Assembly: GCF_000935025.1 (NCBI RefSeq)
Contig: NZ_CP010836.1
Location: forward strand, 2,790,001 to 2,854,000
DNA: 64,000 nt
Reading direction: 5' to 3'
Source of the DNA: Sphingomonas hengshuiensis
GTDB taxonomy: Bacteria > Pseudomonadota > Alphaproteobacteria > Sphingomonadales > Sphingomonadaceae
How positions within the stretch are numbered: position 1 is the stretch's first letter; every line of letters begins with the position of its first letter. Positions 17,641 to 26,770 of this stretch are shown piece by piece. The notes beneath the pieces were generated by a model. That model was not told the origin of the DNA. It made no database searches and saw only the letters and a list, made by a program, of their open reading frames with translations. The position numbers and the translations under genes were made by a program.

Positions 17641-20600
17641 TTGACTGCGATCACCGTCATCAGCGTCACGTTGCTGTACGTCACGCTGTTGTTCGTCATT
17701 GCGTGGCTTGGGGACGTGCGTTCGGGCACGATCGACCGGCTATGGCGTTCGCGCTGGTTTGCGACTCCGGTCTATTGCCTGACGCTCACCGTCTATAACA
17801 CCAGCTGGAGCTTCTACGGATCGGTCGGCCGCGCCACGTCGGCGGGGTGGACCTTCCTGCCGATCTATATCGGCCCGGTGCTCGTGCTGGTATTCTGCCA
17901 GCCCCTGCTGCGCCGGCTGGTCGCGATCGCCAAGGCGCAGAACGCGACGTCGCTCTCCGACCTTCTCGCCGCCCGCTATGGCAAGAGCCAGTTGCTCGCC
18001 GCGGTCGTTACGCTGTGCAGCCTCGCCGCGGTGCTGCCCTATATCGCGCTCCAGCTAAAGGCGCTGGCGGTCACGTTCGACATCGTGACCGGGCTGAAAA
18101 CGCCTGCCGATGCGCCGATCTGGCGCGATACGTCGTTCGCCTCGGCGATATTGATGGCGATCTTCGTGGTGACGTTCGGGGTGCGCTACAGCCATTCCAG
18201 CGAACGCCATCGCGGGCTGATGCTCGCCGTCGCGATGGAAGGCGTGATCAAGCTGCTCGCGTTCGTCATCGTCGGCATGTTCATCGTCTTCGGCTTTTTC
18301 GATGGGCCGGGCGACATATTGGGCCAGGCGATCGCGCGCATCCCCGACGACGCGACGCGCATCCTCGCCCCCAATTTTGCGCTTCCCGGATGGTATGGCC
18401 AGACGCTGATTGCCGGGCTGGCGCTGATCTGCATGCCCCATCTTTTCCAGGTGGTGGTGGTCGAGAGCGAGCGATCGAGCGACCTCAATGCCGCGCGTAT
18501 CTTCTTTCCCGCCTATCTCGGCATCCTCAGCCTGTTCATGGTGCCGATCGCGCTGGCCGGGCTGCTGACGTTCGGCGACGGGGTGGCGCCGGACAGCTTC
18601 GTCATTGCGCTGCCCATCGCGTTCGACTCGCCGACGATCGCCGCGCTGGCCTTTTTCGGCGGGCTGTCGGCCGCGACGGGGATGACGATCGTGGCGACGC
18701 TGTCGCTCGCAACGATGCTGTGCAACGACGTCATCATGCCCGTCATCCTGCGCCGCAGGAAAGACGATCTGGGCGGCGAGGACGTGTCCGCCACCTTGTT
18801 GCGGGTGCGGCGCGTCGCCGTGGCGATCATCATGCTGCTCGCCTTCGCGATGCACCGGCTGGTGGTCAGCGGCTATCCGCTTACCGAGATCGGGCTGGTG
18901 TCGTTCGTGGCGACCGCGCAGTTCGGGCCCGCGGTGATCGTGGGCATCTATTCCTCGCGCCCGCACATGCCCGCCGCGGTCGCCGGGATCGTCGGCGGGC
19001 TGACGATCTGGGCCTGGATGCTCCTGCTTCCGCGCACGATCAGCACCAGTTTGCTGCCGCCGCTGCTCCCGGGGCTCGGCGAAAGCGACCCGATCACTGC
19101 GGCGACAGTGCTCAGCCTCGCCGCCAACCTCGCGCTGCTCTACGCCTTTTCGCGGCACCGGAGCGCAAGGCAGGCCGACGGCTTTGCCAGCCCGGCGCCG
19201 GCAGTCGAGACGCTCGCCGACCTAAAGGCGCTTGCGGTACGGTTCATCGGCGCGGACGCAACGGAGCGCGGCTTCCGCCAGCTTGCCGCACAGAATGGCA
19301 ATCGCGCGCTCGACCATCCGGTGGACAGCCGGGCGATCGACTTCACGGAAAATCTGCTCGCCGGCGCGATCGGCACGCCCTCGGCACGCGTGGTCATGAC
19401 GGCGGCGCTGCGCCGCGACCAGCCGTTCGACGAGGGCGCCCGCCGCGCGCTGGAGACCGCCTCGGAGGTGCTCCGGCTGAACTACCAGCTGTTGCAAGGT
19501 ACGCTCGACGGGGTGCGCCAGGGGATTTGTGCGTTCGACAATGAGTTGCGGATCACCGCGTGGAACCGCCGCTTCTGCGAAGTGCTGGCATTTCCGTCCG
19601 ACCTCCTGCGGGTAGGGATGCCACTGGCCGAGGTTATTTCGTTCAACCTGTCGCGCGAGGAATATTCCGGACACGATATTCCTGCATTGGTGATCAACCG
19701 CGACCTCGCGCGGCAGCGTTGGCCCTATATCTACGAGCGCAAGCGTCCGGACGGAACCGTGCTGGAAATCACCTATGACCGCATCGGCGACCAGGGCTAT
19801 GTCTCCACCTACACCGACGTGACCGAGCGGCACCGCGCGGCGGAGCGGCTGCGTGCGGCGAACGAGGGGCTCGAGGAGCGCGTCGCGCAGCGCACGCGGC
19901 AGCTGCAGGCGGCAAAGAGCGAGGCCGAGCGCGCCAATGCCGGCAAGAGCCAGTTCATCGCCGCGGCGAGCCACGACCTGTTGCAACCGCTCAACGCCGC
20001 CCGGCTGTTCGTGTCGGCGATCGCGGAAGAGCTTCGCCCGGCGCGCAGCGGCACTGCGCGCGAGACCGCCGAACTCGCCGCCAATGCCGGCGACGCGCTG
20101 AGCGCCGCCGAGGCGCTGATCGAGGCGCTGATGGACATTTCGGCATTCGACGGCGGCGCGATCCATCCCAAGGTGCGCCCGTTCCGCCTGTCCGACATCC
20201 TCGAACCGCTGGAGAATGAATTCCGGATGCTGGCGAGCGACAAGGGCCTCGCCTTCCGCGCGCGCGCATGCCCGCTGGTCGTCGAAAGCGATCCGCAATT
20301 GCTGCGCCGGCTGTTGCAGAACCTGCTGTCCAATGCGGTGCGCCATACCGAGCGCGGCGGCGTGCTGCTCGGCTGGCGGCGGCGGGGGGACAGCGTCCGG
20401 ATCGAGATATGGGATACCGGCACGGGCATCCCCGCCGACCAGCATGACGCGATCTTTCGCGAATTCTACCGGATACGTCCCCCCGGCGGCGGCGCCACGC
20501 CGGGGCTGGGCCTGGGGCTCGCGATCGTCGAGCGCACCGCGCGCCTGCTCGGGCACCCGATCGGCCTGCGGTCGCAGCCCGGACGCGGATCGCTGTTCCA

Positions 20601-21027
20601 CATCACTGTCGCGCTGGCGCGGGAGCAGCGCGTCCCGTCCCCAGAGCGCGCCTCACGCCCCGGCGAGACGACGCGGACGCTCGACATCCTCGTAGTCGAC
20701 GACGACGCACGGATTCGCAGCGGCATGGTCGCGCTGATCGAGCGATGGGGCCACCGCGTGACCGTTTCGGACGGCACCACTCTCCCCGATGCGCCGCCCG
20801 ACCTGCTGCTGGTCGACTATCATCTCGACGACGACCGGACCGGGTTTGATTTCGTGGCGCAGGCGAATGCGCGCTGGGGACGCACGCTGCGCATCGCGTT
20901 CCTGACTGCCGACCGCAGCGCCGCGATTGCCGAGCGGGTCCGCGCGGCCCACGCGCTGCTGTTGTACAAGCCGGTCAAGCCCGCGGCGTTGCGGCGCGTG
21001 ATCCTCGATGCGGAGCGTGCCGAATGA
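17641..21027 (+). CDS. Hybrid sensor histidine kinase with solute:sodium symporter-type sensor domain (CrbS/MxtR-like)
   Basis: A protein of 1128 residues starting at TTG; the frame is open far upstream, but the symporter domain begins here. Residues 1 to about 515 resemble a PutP-type solute:sodium symporter (YNTSWSFYGSVGRATSAGW, then NATSLSDLLAARYGKSQLLA), with about 13 membrane spans. A PAS domain (LDGVRQGICAFDNELRITAW) and a coiled coil follow. The HisKA box is FIAAASHDLLQPLNAARLFV with His778, followed by an HATPase (NLLSNAVRHTERGG, DTGTGIP, GLGLGLAIV). A C-terminal receiver has Asp1059 in LLLVDYHLDD. This layout matches CrbS/MxtR kinases, which with CrbR/ErdR regulate acetate and related carbon use. 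The next gene overlaps by 4 bp and encodes the partner. Confidence 0.93.
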   Translation: MTAITVISVTLLYVTLLFVIAWLGDVRSGTIDRLWRSRWFATPVYCLTLTVYNTSWSFYGSVGRATSAGWTFLPIYIGPVLVLVFCQPLLRRLVAIAKAQNATSLSDLLAARYGKSQLLAAVVTLCSLAAVLPYIALQLKALAVTFDIVTGLKTPADAPIWRDTSFASAILMAIFVVTFGVRYSHSSERHRGLMLAVAMEGVIKLLAFVIVGMFIVFGFFDGPGDILGQAIARIPDDATRILAPNFALPGWYGQTLIAGLALICMPHLFQVVVVESERSSDLNAARIFFPAYLGILSLFMVPIALAGLLTFGDGVAPDSFVIALPIAFDSPTIAALAFFGGLSAATGMTIVATLSLATMLCNDVIMPVILRRRKDDLGGEDVSATLLRVRRVAVAIIMLLAFAMHRLVVSGYPLTEIGLVSFVATAQFGPAVIVGIYSSRPHMPAAVAGIVGGLTIWAWMLLLPRTISTSLLPPLLPGLGESDPITAATVLSLAANLALLYAFSRHRSARQADGFASPAPAVETLADLKALAVRFIGADATERGFRQLAAQNGNRALDHPVDSRAIDFTENLLAGAIGTPSARVVMTAALRRDQPFDEGARRALETASEVLRLNYQLLQGTLDGVRQGICAFDNELRITAWNRRFCEVLAFPSDLLRVGMPLAEVISFNLSREEYSGHDIPALVINRDLARQRWPYIYERKRPDGTVLEITYDRIGDQGYVSTYTDVTERHRAAERLRAANEGLEERVAQRTRQLQAAKSEAERANAGKSQFIAAASHDLLQPLNAARLFVSAIAEELRPARSGTARETAELAANAGDALSAAEALIEALMDISAFDGGAIHPKVRPFRLSDILEPLENEFRMLASDKGLAFRARACPLVVESDPQLLRRLLQNLLSNAVRHTERGGVLLGWRRRGDSVRIEIWDTGTGIPADQHDAIFREFYRIRPPGGGATPGLGLGLAIVERTARLLGHPIGLRSQPGRGSLFHITVALAREQRVPSPERASRPGETTRTLDILVVDDDARIRSGMVALIERWGHRVTVSDGTTLPDAPPDLLLVDYHLDDDRTGFDFVAQANARWGRTLRIAFLTADRSAAIAERVRAAHALLLYKPVKPAALRRVILDAERAE

Positions 21028-21665
21028 CTCGCATCCTCATCGCAGACGATCACCCGATGGTCCGCAGCGCGGTCAAGCACGCGCTGGAGGCGTCGATCGG
21101 CGGGCTCCATTTGACCGAATGCGAAACCATCGCCGGGGCGGCCGCCGCGCTGGCCGGCGACCCCGAAATCGACCTGGTCCTGCTCGACCTCGATCTGCCC
21201 GACTCCTCCGGGCTGTCGGGCGCGATCCGGCTGCTGAGCGACTATCCGACGACGCCGTTCGTGATCCTGAGCGCGGAGACCGATCCCGGCGTGATCCGCC
21301 GCGCGATTGCCGTCGGCGTCGCGGGCTATATCCCCAAAATGTCGAGCATGGCCGAACTGGTGCGGATCATCGGGCTGGTGCTCGACGGCGAGCGCTGGTG
21401 GCCCGAGCTTGGCGAGACCGATGCCGAGGAGGAGCGGCTGCTCGCCGGGCTCGCCCAGCTGACCGGCCAGCAGTTGCGCATCCTCGCGCTGGTGATGGCG
21501 GGCAAGCTCAACAAGCAGATCGCCAATGACCTGGCGATTTCAGAGCAGACCGTGAAGGTCCATGTCTCCACCATATTGCGCAAGCTCAACGTCGTGTCGC
21601 GGACACAGGCGGCGATGCTGGCGGGACAGGCGATCGCGCGCGGCCATTGGTCCCCGCCCGAATGA
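21024..21665 (+). CDS. NarL/LuxR-type response regulator (CrbR/ErdR-like)
   Basis: A protein of 213 residues coupled to the kinase by ATGA. The receiver has D8-D9 (IADDHP), phospho-acceptor Asp55 in LVLLDLDLPDSSG, a Ser/Thr in FVILSAETD, and Lys in YIPKMSS. The C-terminal HTH (LTGQQLRILALVMAGKLNKQ, then IANDLAISEQTVKVHVSTIL) is of the LuxR class. Regulators of this group act with symporter-fused kinases to control acetate, pyruvate or amino-acid carbon genes. Here the likely targets are cstA and perhaps the neighbouring sugar genes that share AAGTAGGGG. This target assignment is inference from position. Confidence 0.93.
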   Translation: MTRILIADDHPMVRSAVKHALEASIGGLHLTECETIAGAAAALAGDPEIDLVLLDLDLPDSSGLSGAIRLLSDYPTTPFVILSAETDPGVIRRAIAVGVAGYIPKMSSMAELVRIIGLVLDGERWWPELGETDAEEERLLAGLAQLTGQQLRILALVMAGKLNKQIANDLAISEQTVKVHVSTILRKLNVVSRTQAAMLAGQAIARGHWSPPE

Positions 21666-21675
21666 CCGGGTGCGC

Positions 21676-21888
21676 TCAGCAGCAGCGATGCGCGGAGCGG
21701 GCATAGCGGCGCTCGAACCGCCGCGCCTGAAATGCCTGCCGGCTCAAGGGCGTACATCCATGAGCCGCGGCGTGGCGCAGATGCGCGTCATAATCCCCCG
21801 CGCCGAGGATGATCGCGAACCCCCGCGCGATCCGCGCGACGCCGCCCCGCAAACGACTGCGAGGCTTGGTGGGGTGGTTCTCCGACAT
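21676..21888 (-). CDS. ybdD: YbdD/YjiX-family small protein, CstA partner
   Basis: A 70-residue protein matching the DUF466/YbdD family: GAGDYDAHLRHAAAHGCTPL corresponds to the family's G.PDYD.Y..H....HP...M, and the C-terminus ends RYARSAHRCC, like the conserved RY...G..RCC end. YbdD is normally encoded directly after cstA (or YjiX after yjiY/btsT) and is needed for transporter function. Here it is on the cstA strand, but the kinase and regulator genes lie between them on the opposite strand. The ribosome site is weak. Conserved family features outweigh the short length. Confidence 0.85.
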   Translation of the reverse strand: MSENHPTKPRSRLRGGVARIARGFAIILGAGDYDAHLRHAAAHGCTPLSRQAFQARRFERRYARSAHRCC

Positions 21889-21932
21889 GCCGGGGATATT
21901 GCCCCGGTTTCAGCGGCCTGCGCAACCCGCGA

Positions 21933-21946
21933 TACAAAAGTAGGGG
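21933..21946 (+). promoter_or_regulatory. Putative regulator site upstream of GH3 gene
   Basis: The 14-mer TACAAAAGTAGGGG matches 13 of 14 bases of the site before the TonB receptor and shares AAGTAGGGG with the cstA promoter. It is about 88 bp upstream of the GH3 start, on the same strand. Confidence 0.4.
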
Positions 21947-21956
21947 TGGGCAGCGC

Positions 21957-22007
21957 CCCCCGATTTGCCATCGGGGGCGCCACAAGGCCGCGCGTCGCCC
22001 GACGCGC
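21957..22007 (+). promoter_or_regulatory. Two consecutive hairpins in the GH3 leader
   Basis: The first is CCCCCGAT-TTGCC-ATCGGGGG (21957-21977). The second is GCGCGTCG-CC-CGACGCGC (21990-22007; the 2-nt loop implies the inner pair opens). They lie between the AAGTAGGGG motif and the GH3 start, so they would be in the 5' leader if transcription begins near the motif. They could be an attenuator or simply GC-rich structure; no known riboswitch class is recognisable. Confidence 0.35.
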
Positions 22008-22033
22008 AGGCTAGATACGAGGATGTCGCCACG

Positions 22034-24301
22034 ATGAAGTTTACCCGCCCTTCTGCCGTGCGCGCCAGCCTCGTAGCAATCGCGGGTCTTGCGGCCCTCA
22101 CCACCGGCTGCACCGCGCCCGCCGCCCGCTCCGTCAGCACGACCGCGCAGCCGCAGCGCTGGCCCTGGAGCGACCCTGCCCTGCCCGCCGCCGAGCGTGC
22201 CGAGCGCGCGCTGTCCGCGATGACGCGCGACGAGAAGCTCACGCTGATCTTCGGCTATTTCCCCTCGCGCGGTAACGAGGCGCCCGACGATCCCGTCGCG
22301 GCGGGCGGGCGGCCTGGATCGGCGGGCTATGTCCCCGGCATCGCGCGGCTGGGCATCCCGGCGCAGTGGCAGACCAATGCCGGGCTCGGCGTCGGCTCGG
22401 TCGGCGGCGCTACCCAATTGATGGAGCGCACCGCCCTCCCCTCCGGGCTGGCCCAGGCGGCGAGCTGGGACCTCGGGCTTTCCTATGCCGGCGGCGCGAT
22501 GATCGCCGACGAGGCGCGCCGGTCGGGGTTCAACATCCTCCTCGCCGGGGGCATCAACCTGGTCCGCGATCCGCGCGGCGGGCGCAATTTCGAATATGCG
22601 AGCGAGGACCCGCTGCTCTCCGGCGTGCTGGTCGGCGAACAGATTCGCGGCGTCCAGTCGCAATCGGTGCTCTCGACGATCAAGCATTACGCCATCAACG
22701 CGCAGGAAAGCGGGCGCGAAATCGTCAGCTCGAACATCGCCAAGGGCGCCGCCCGCATGTCCGACCTGCTCGCGTTCCAGATCGCGATCGAGCGCGGCCA
22801 GCCGGGCGCCGTGATGTGCGCCTATAATCGCTTCAACGGCACCCCGTCGTGCGAGAACGCATGGCTGCTGACCGACGTGCTGCGCCGCGACTGGGGGTAT
22901 CGCGGCTTTGTACTGTCCGACTGGGGAGCGGTGCATTCCACGGTGCAGTCGATCGCGGCGGGGCTCGACCAGCAATCCGCGCACAGCTTCGATCGCGCGC
23001 CGTTCTTCGGGGCACCACTCCGGGCGGCGCTAGCAAGCGGGCAGCTTCCTGAAGCGGCGCTCGACACGATGGTACGCCGCATCCTGACCGCGATGTTCGC
23101 CACCGGGCTGTTCGACCGCCCCGTTGCGGTGGAACCCGCGACCATCGACTTCGCGGCGCATGCCGAGGTCAGCCGCGTGGCGGCGGAGCGCGGCGCGGTG
23201 CTGCTGACCAATGACGGACTGCTGCCGATCGCACCGGCGACGAAGCGCATCCTGATGATCGGCGGCCATGCCGACAGGGCGGTGCTGTCGGGCGGGGGAT
23301 CGTCGCGCGTCTTTCCGATCGGCGGCAACGCGGTGCCGAACCTCGAGCCCAGGGGCTGGCCTGGGCCGGTGATCTATTTCCCCTCCTCGCCGCTTGCCGA
23401 GCTGCGCCGCGCGATGCCGTCCGCGACGATCCGCTATCTCGACGGAAGCGACCCGGCCGCAGCCGTAGCCGCCGCGCGCGAAAGCGACATCGTCATCGTC
23501 GTCGCGACCCAATGGGCCACCGAATCGCGCGACGTTCCGCTCGCGCTCGACGGCGATCAGGATGCGCTGATCGCGGCGGTCGCGTCCGCCAATCCGCGGA
23601 CCGCCGTGGTCCTCCAGACCGGCGGGCCGATCCTGATGCCGTGGCAGGGCAAGGTCGCGGCGATCCTGGAGGCCTGGTATCCCGGCACCTCGGGCGGGCA
23701 GGCGATCGCGCGGCTGCTGACCGGCGCGGCCAATCCCTCGGGCCGCCTCCCGATCAGCTTCCCCGCCAGCGTCGCGCAACTGCCGCGACCGGCGCTGGAC
23801 GTGCCCCCCGAGCGCGACGGCAAGCAGCTGCCCTTCGACGTCGACTATCGCGAAGGCGCGGCGGTGGGCTATCGCTGGTTCGAAGCGACGGGGGCCAAGC
23901 CGCTCTTCGCCTTCGGCCATGGCCTCAGCTACACGCGCTTCGCGTTCGACCGCCTCGACCTGCGCGTGGCGCAGGGCACCGTCACCGCGCGCGTCACCGT
24001 GCGCAATACCGGCGCCCGCGCCGGCGTGGCGGTGCCGCAGCTCTATGCCGGCCCCGTTTCGGGCGGCTGGGAGGCACCGCGGCGTCTGGCGGGATGGACA
24101 ACTGTCGCGCTGGCGCCGGGACAGTCGCGGACGGTCACGATCACCGTCGATCCGCGCCTCCTCGCCATGGCGGACGATGACGGCAAGTGGCGCATCGCGG
24201 CGGGCGGTTATCGCTTCCAGCTTGCCGCTTCGGCGGGCGCGGCGCCCGCGCAGGAGCGGATCGTGACGCTCGCCGCGCGGGAACTGCCCGCCCGCCGCTG
24301 A
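22034..24301 (+). CDS. bglX: Exported glycoside hydrolase family 3 beta-glucosidase/xylosidase
   Basis: A 755-residue lipoprotein-like enzyme: the signal ends in LAALTTGC. The GH3 N-terminal barrel begins at ERALSAMTRDEKLTLIFG; IKHYAINAQESGRE is the substrate Lys-His motif, and the nucleophile is Asp296 in GFVLSDWGAVHS. The C-terminal sandwich (AVLLTNDGLLPIAPATKRIL onward) and a fibronectin-like domain (FAFGHGLSYTRFAFDRLDL) complete the usual three-domain layout. It hydrolyses terminal beta-glucosides or xylosides from the non-reducing end, probably in the periplasm. The symbol is used in a family sense. An upstream in-frame ATG at 21965 is ignored because GAGGA precedes 22034. Convergent with the GH2 gene. 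Confidence 0.9.
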   Translation: MKFTRPSAVRASLVAIAGLAALTTGCTAPAARSVSTTAQPQRWPWSDPALPAAERAERALSAMTRDEKLTLIFGYFPSRGNEAPDDPVAAGGRPGSAGYVPGIARLGIPAQWQTNAGLGVGSVGGATQLMERTALPSGLAQAASWDLGLSYAGGAMIADEARRSGFNILLAGGINLVRDPRGGRNFEYASEDPLLSGVLVGEQIRGVQSQSVLSTIKHYAINAQESGREIVSSNIAKGAARMSDLLAFQIAIERGQPGAVMCAYNRFNGTPSCENAWLLTDVLRRDWGYRGFVLSDWGAVHSTVQSIAAGLDQQSAHSFDRAPFFGAPLRAALASGQLPEAALDTMVRRILTAMFATGLFDRPVAVEPATIDFAAHAEVSRVAAERGAVLLTNDGLLPIAPATKRILMIGGHADRAVLSGGGSSRVFPIGGNAVPNLEPRGWPGPVIYFPSSPLAELRRAMPSATIRYLDGSDPAAAVAAARESDIVIVVATQWATESRDVPLALDGDQDALIAAVASANPRTAVVLQTGGPILMPWQGKVAAILEAWYPGTSGGQAIARLLTGAANPSGRLPISFPASVAQLPRPALDVPPERDGKQLPFDVDYREGAAVGYRWFEATGAKPLFAFGHGLSYTRFAFDRLDLRVAQGTVTARVTVRNTGARAGVAVPQLYAGPVSGGWEAPRRLAGWTTVALAPGQSRTVTITVDPRLLAMADDDGKWRIAAGGYRFQLAASAGAAPAQERIVTLAARELPARR

Positions 24302-24307
24302 GGCGGC

Positions 24308-26770
24308 TCAGACCAGCCGGATCGCGGTGTTGCCATCGGCGAGCCCGGAGGCGCTGGCAGTCAGGACAAGCCGCTTGCCCCCAGGACCGGCCCGCACCAG
24401 CGCCTGGGCAAGCCCGTTGAACAACGAGCGCCGGTCGCCCTGCGCCGGCTCGTGGCTGTTGGGGTCGCCATTGCCCAAGCCGGCGATCGCGCCCCCCGCG
24501 ATCCGCAGCGTCACGGCATGCTGCGCAATCGGCACATGCCGCCCGGCGGCGTCGACGGCGTGGATCGTGACGGGGATCAGGTCCTCGCCGTCCGCCCGCA
24601 TCACCATGCGCGCGGGCAACAGCCGCAGCGCCACCGGCGGCCCGGCGGTGCGATGCGCGGTGCGGACCACTTCGCTGCCGCCGCGCAGCCCGATCGCGGT
24701 AATCTCGCCGGGCGCATAGGCAAGCTTGAACGCACAGCCGCGCACCCGATCACACGCCTGCTCGCCCACCAGCGTCCCGTTGAGCATCAGCCGCACCCGT
24801 TCGACGTTCGACGTCACGAGGATGTCGAGCATTTCCCCGTTGCGTCCCGGCCAGGTCCAGTGCGGCGCGATACCGATCACCGGACGGTGATCGATCCATT
24901 GCGCGCGGCGGATGTCATAGGCGGTCTTGGCGAAGCCGCAGAGATCGAGGATTCCGAAAAAGCTCGAGATCGTCGGCCATTCGAACGGCGTCGGCTCGCC
25001 ATGATAATCGAACCCGGTCCACACGAACCCGCCCGCCAGATAGGGCCGCTCGGCAATCATCGCCCATGCGTTGCGGTGCGTCGCGCCCCAGTCGGCGGCC
25101 TCGTCGTCCATCGAACTCATCACATGCGCCGCGCGATCGGTGCGATAGGCGCCGCGGGTCATGAAGGCGCTGGTATCTTCCGAACTCGTGCTGGGCAGCC
25201 GCGGATTGCTGGCGTGGAACTTGTCATATTCGCCGGTCTGGTAATTGAACCCCATCACGTCGATCGCCTGCGACACATTTTCCGGCGCGTAGAGCCCGCC
25301 GTTCATCGCAGCGGTAATCGGACGGCTGTCGTCGAGCATCCGGACAGCCGCAGCCATCCGCCGCACCATCTCCCGCCCCGCCCGCGTCCCCTGCATCGGT
25401 TCTTCGTTGAACACCGACCACAGGATGATGCTCGGATGGTTGCGATGCGCGCGCACCAGCCATTCCAGCTCGGCAAGGTGGTCGGGCGCCGGATTGAACT
25501 GCCGGTTCTCGTCCATCACGAGAAAGCCCATCCGGTCGCAGAGCGCGTAGAAGGCGTCGGCCTGCGCATTATGCGTACAGCGGATCGCGTTGACCCCGAC
25601 ATCCTTCATCCGGCGCAACCGCCATTCGAGCAGCGAATCCGGCACCGCCGTCCCGACCCCGGCATGATCCTGGTGCAGGCACACGCCCTTCAGCTTGACC
25701 GGCTGCTCGTTGAGGAAGAACCCTCGTTCCGCGTCGAACCGGATCGTGCGGAATCCGATTGCGATCCGCCGCGTATCGACCCCGGCGCTGCTCGTGGCGG
25801 TCACCTCCAGCCGGTACAGCGTCGGGTGCTCGGGCGACCAGCGGGCGGGCGCGCGCAGTGAGAGCGTCAGTGCCAGTTCGGCGCGCGCCAGCGGCCCGAT
25901 CGCGCCCGATCGCTCGCCGCGGGCGACTTCGCGCCCCTCCGGATCGCGCAGCACCGCCGCCACGGTTACGCGCTGCGAAGCGTCGCCGATATTCTCCAGC
26001 GTCGCGGTGACGGGCACGCGCCAGCGGTCATCGCCGTCGTGGCGCGGGTCGCAATGCACGCCGTCGGTGAGGATCGACACCGCCGGGCGCTTCGCCAGCG
26101 TGACGTGGCGATAGAGGCCGGCGCCTTCGTACCACCACCCCTCCATCGCCTCGGCATCGACGCGCACCGCGACGATATTGGGCTCATCGGGGCCGAACCG
26201 CGCGAACGGCGTGATATCGACGGCGATCGCATTATAGCCCGACCAGTTCCGCGCCACGACGCTGCCGTTGACCCAGATCGTGGCGTGCGTCGCGATCCCA
26301 CCGAAGCGCAGTTCCAGCTTCCTGCCCCGGTCGCCGTCGTCGAGCGTGAAGCTCCGCCGATACCAGCCGATCCCGCGGGGCTTATACCCCTGATCGACAT
26401 TAGCGTTGCGGTCGAACGGCTGGCGGATCGCCCAGTCGTGGGGCAGGTCGACGACCGGCCATGCGCTGTCGTCATAGTCGATTGCCGCCGCGCCCCGCGC
26501 CGCGCCCGCCTTTGCCGCGAGATAGGTCTCGTCGTGCGTGCGCAGCGACGCCATCGCACTGTCGCCCTCGTGAAAGCGCCAGCCCGTGCCGACGCGGATG
26601 CAACCGGGCTCTTCCACCTCGAGCGGATCGGGAAGCGCGTCCAGCGGCATCAATCCGTCGAGCAGCGGCTCTTCGCTGCGCGCGGCGCTTGCGCCTTGCC
26701 ACGATGCCATTGCCGGCGACGCGACAGCGCCTGCGGCACCGGCCATCAACGTGCGTCGCGTCACATCCAT
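24308..26770 (-). CDS. Tat-exported glycoside hydrolase family 2 (beta-galactosidase-like)
   Basis: An 820-residue enzyme beginning MDVTRRTLMAGAAGAVASPA, a twin-arginine signal. A jelly-roll sugar-binding domain (DLPHDWAIRQPFDRNANVDQ, then GIGWYRRSFTLDD) is followed by an immunoglobulin-like domain and the TIM barrel. The acid/base Glu lies in IILWSVFNEEP, and the region AERPYLAGGFVWTGFDYHGE contains the usual Trp/Asp barrel elements before the C-terminal domains. GH2 enzymes of this size hydrolyse beta-galactosides, mannosides or glucuronides; the specificity is not decidable by eye. It diverges from the TonB receptor, suggesting that the receptor imports the oligosaccharide this enzyme cuts. 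Confidence 0.88.
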   Translation of the reverse strand: MDVTRRTLMAGAAGAVASPAMASWQGASAARSEEPLLDGLMPLDALPDPLEVEEPGCIRVGTGWRFHEGDSAMASLRTHDETYLAAKAGAARGAAAIDYDDSAWPVVDLPHDWAIRQPFDRNANVDQGYKPRGIGWYRRSFTLDDGDRGRKLELRFGGIATHATIWVNGSVVARNWSGYNAIAVDITPFARFGPDEPNIVAVRVDAEAMEGWWYEGAGLYRHVTLAKRPAVSILTDGVHCDPRHDGDDRWRVPVTATLENIGDASQRVTVAAVLRDPEGREVARGERSGAIGPLARAELALTLSLRAPARWSPEHPTLYRLEVTATSSAGVDTRRIAIGFRTIRFDAERGFFLNEQPVKLKGVCLHQDHAGVGTAVPDSLLEWRLRRMKDVGVNAIRCTHNAQADAFYALCDRMGFLVMDENRQFNPAPDHLAELEWLVRAHRNHPSIILWSVFNEEPMQGTRAGREMVRRMAAAVRMLDDSRPITAAMNGGLYAPENVSQAIDVMGFNYQTGEYDKFHASNPRLPSTSSEDTSAFMTRGAYRTDRAAHVMSSMDDEAADWGATHRNAWAMIAERPYLAGGFVWTGFDYHGEPTPFEWPTISSFFGILDLCGFAKTAYDIRRAQWIDHRPVIGIAPHWTWPGRNGEMLDILVTSNVERVRLMLNGTLVGEQACDRVRGCAFKLAYAPGEITAIGLRGGSEVVRTAHRTAGPPVALRLLPARMVMRADGEDLIPVTIHAVDAAGRHVPIAQHAVTLRIAGGAIAGLGNGDPNSHEPAQGDRRSLFNGLAQALVRAGPGGKRLVLTASASGLADGNTAIRLV

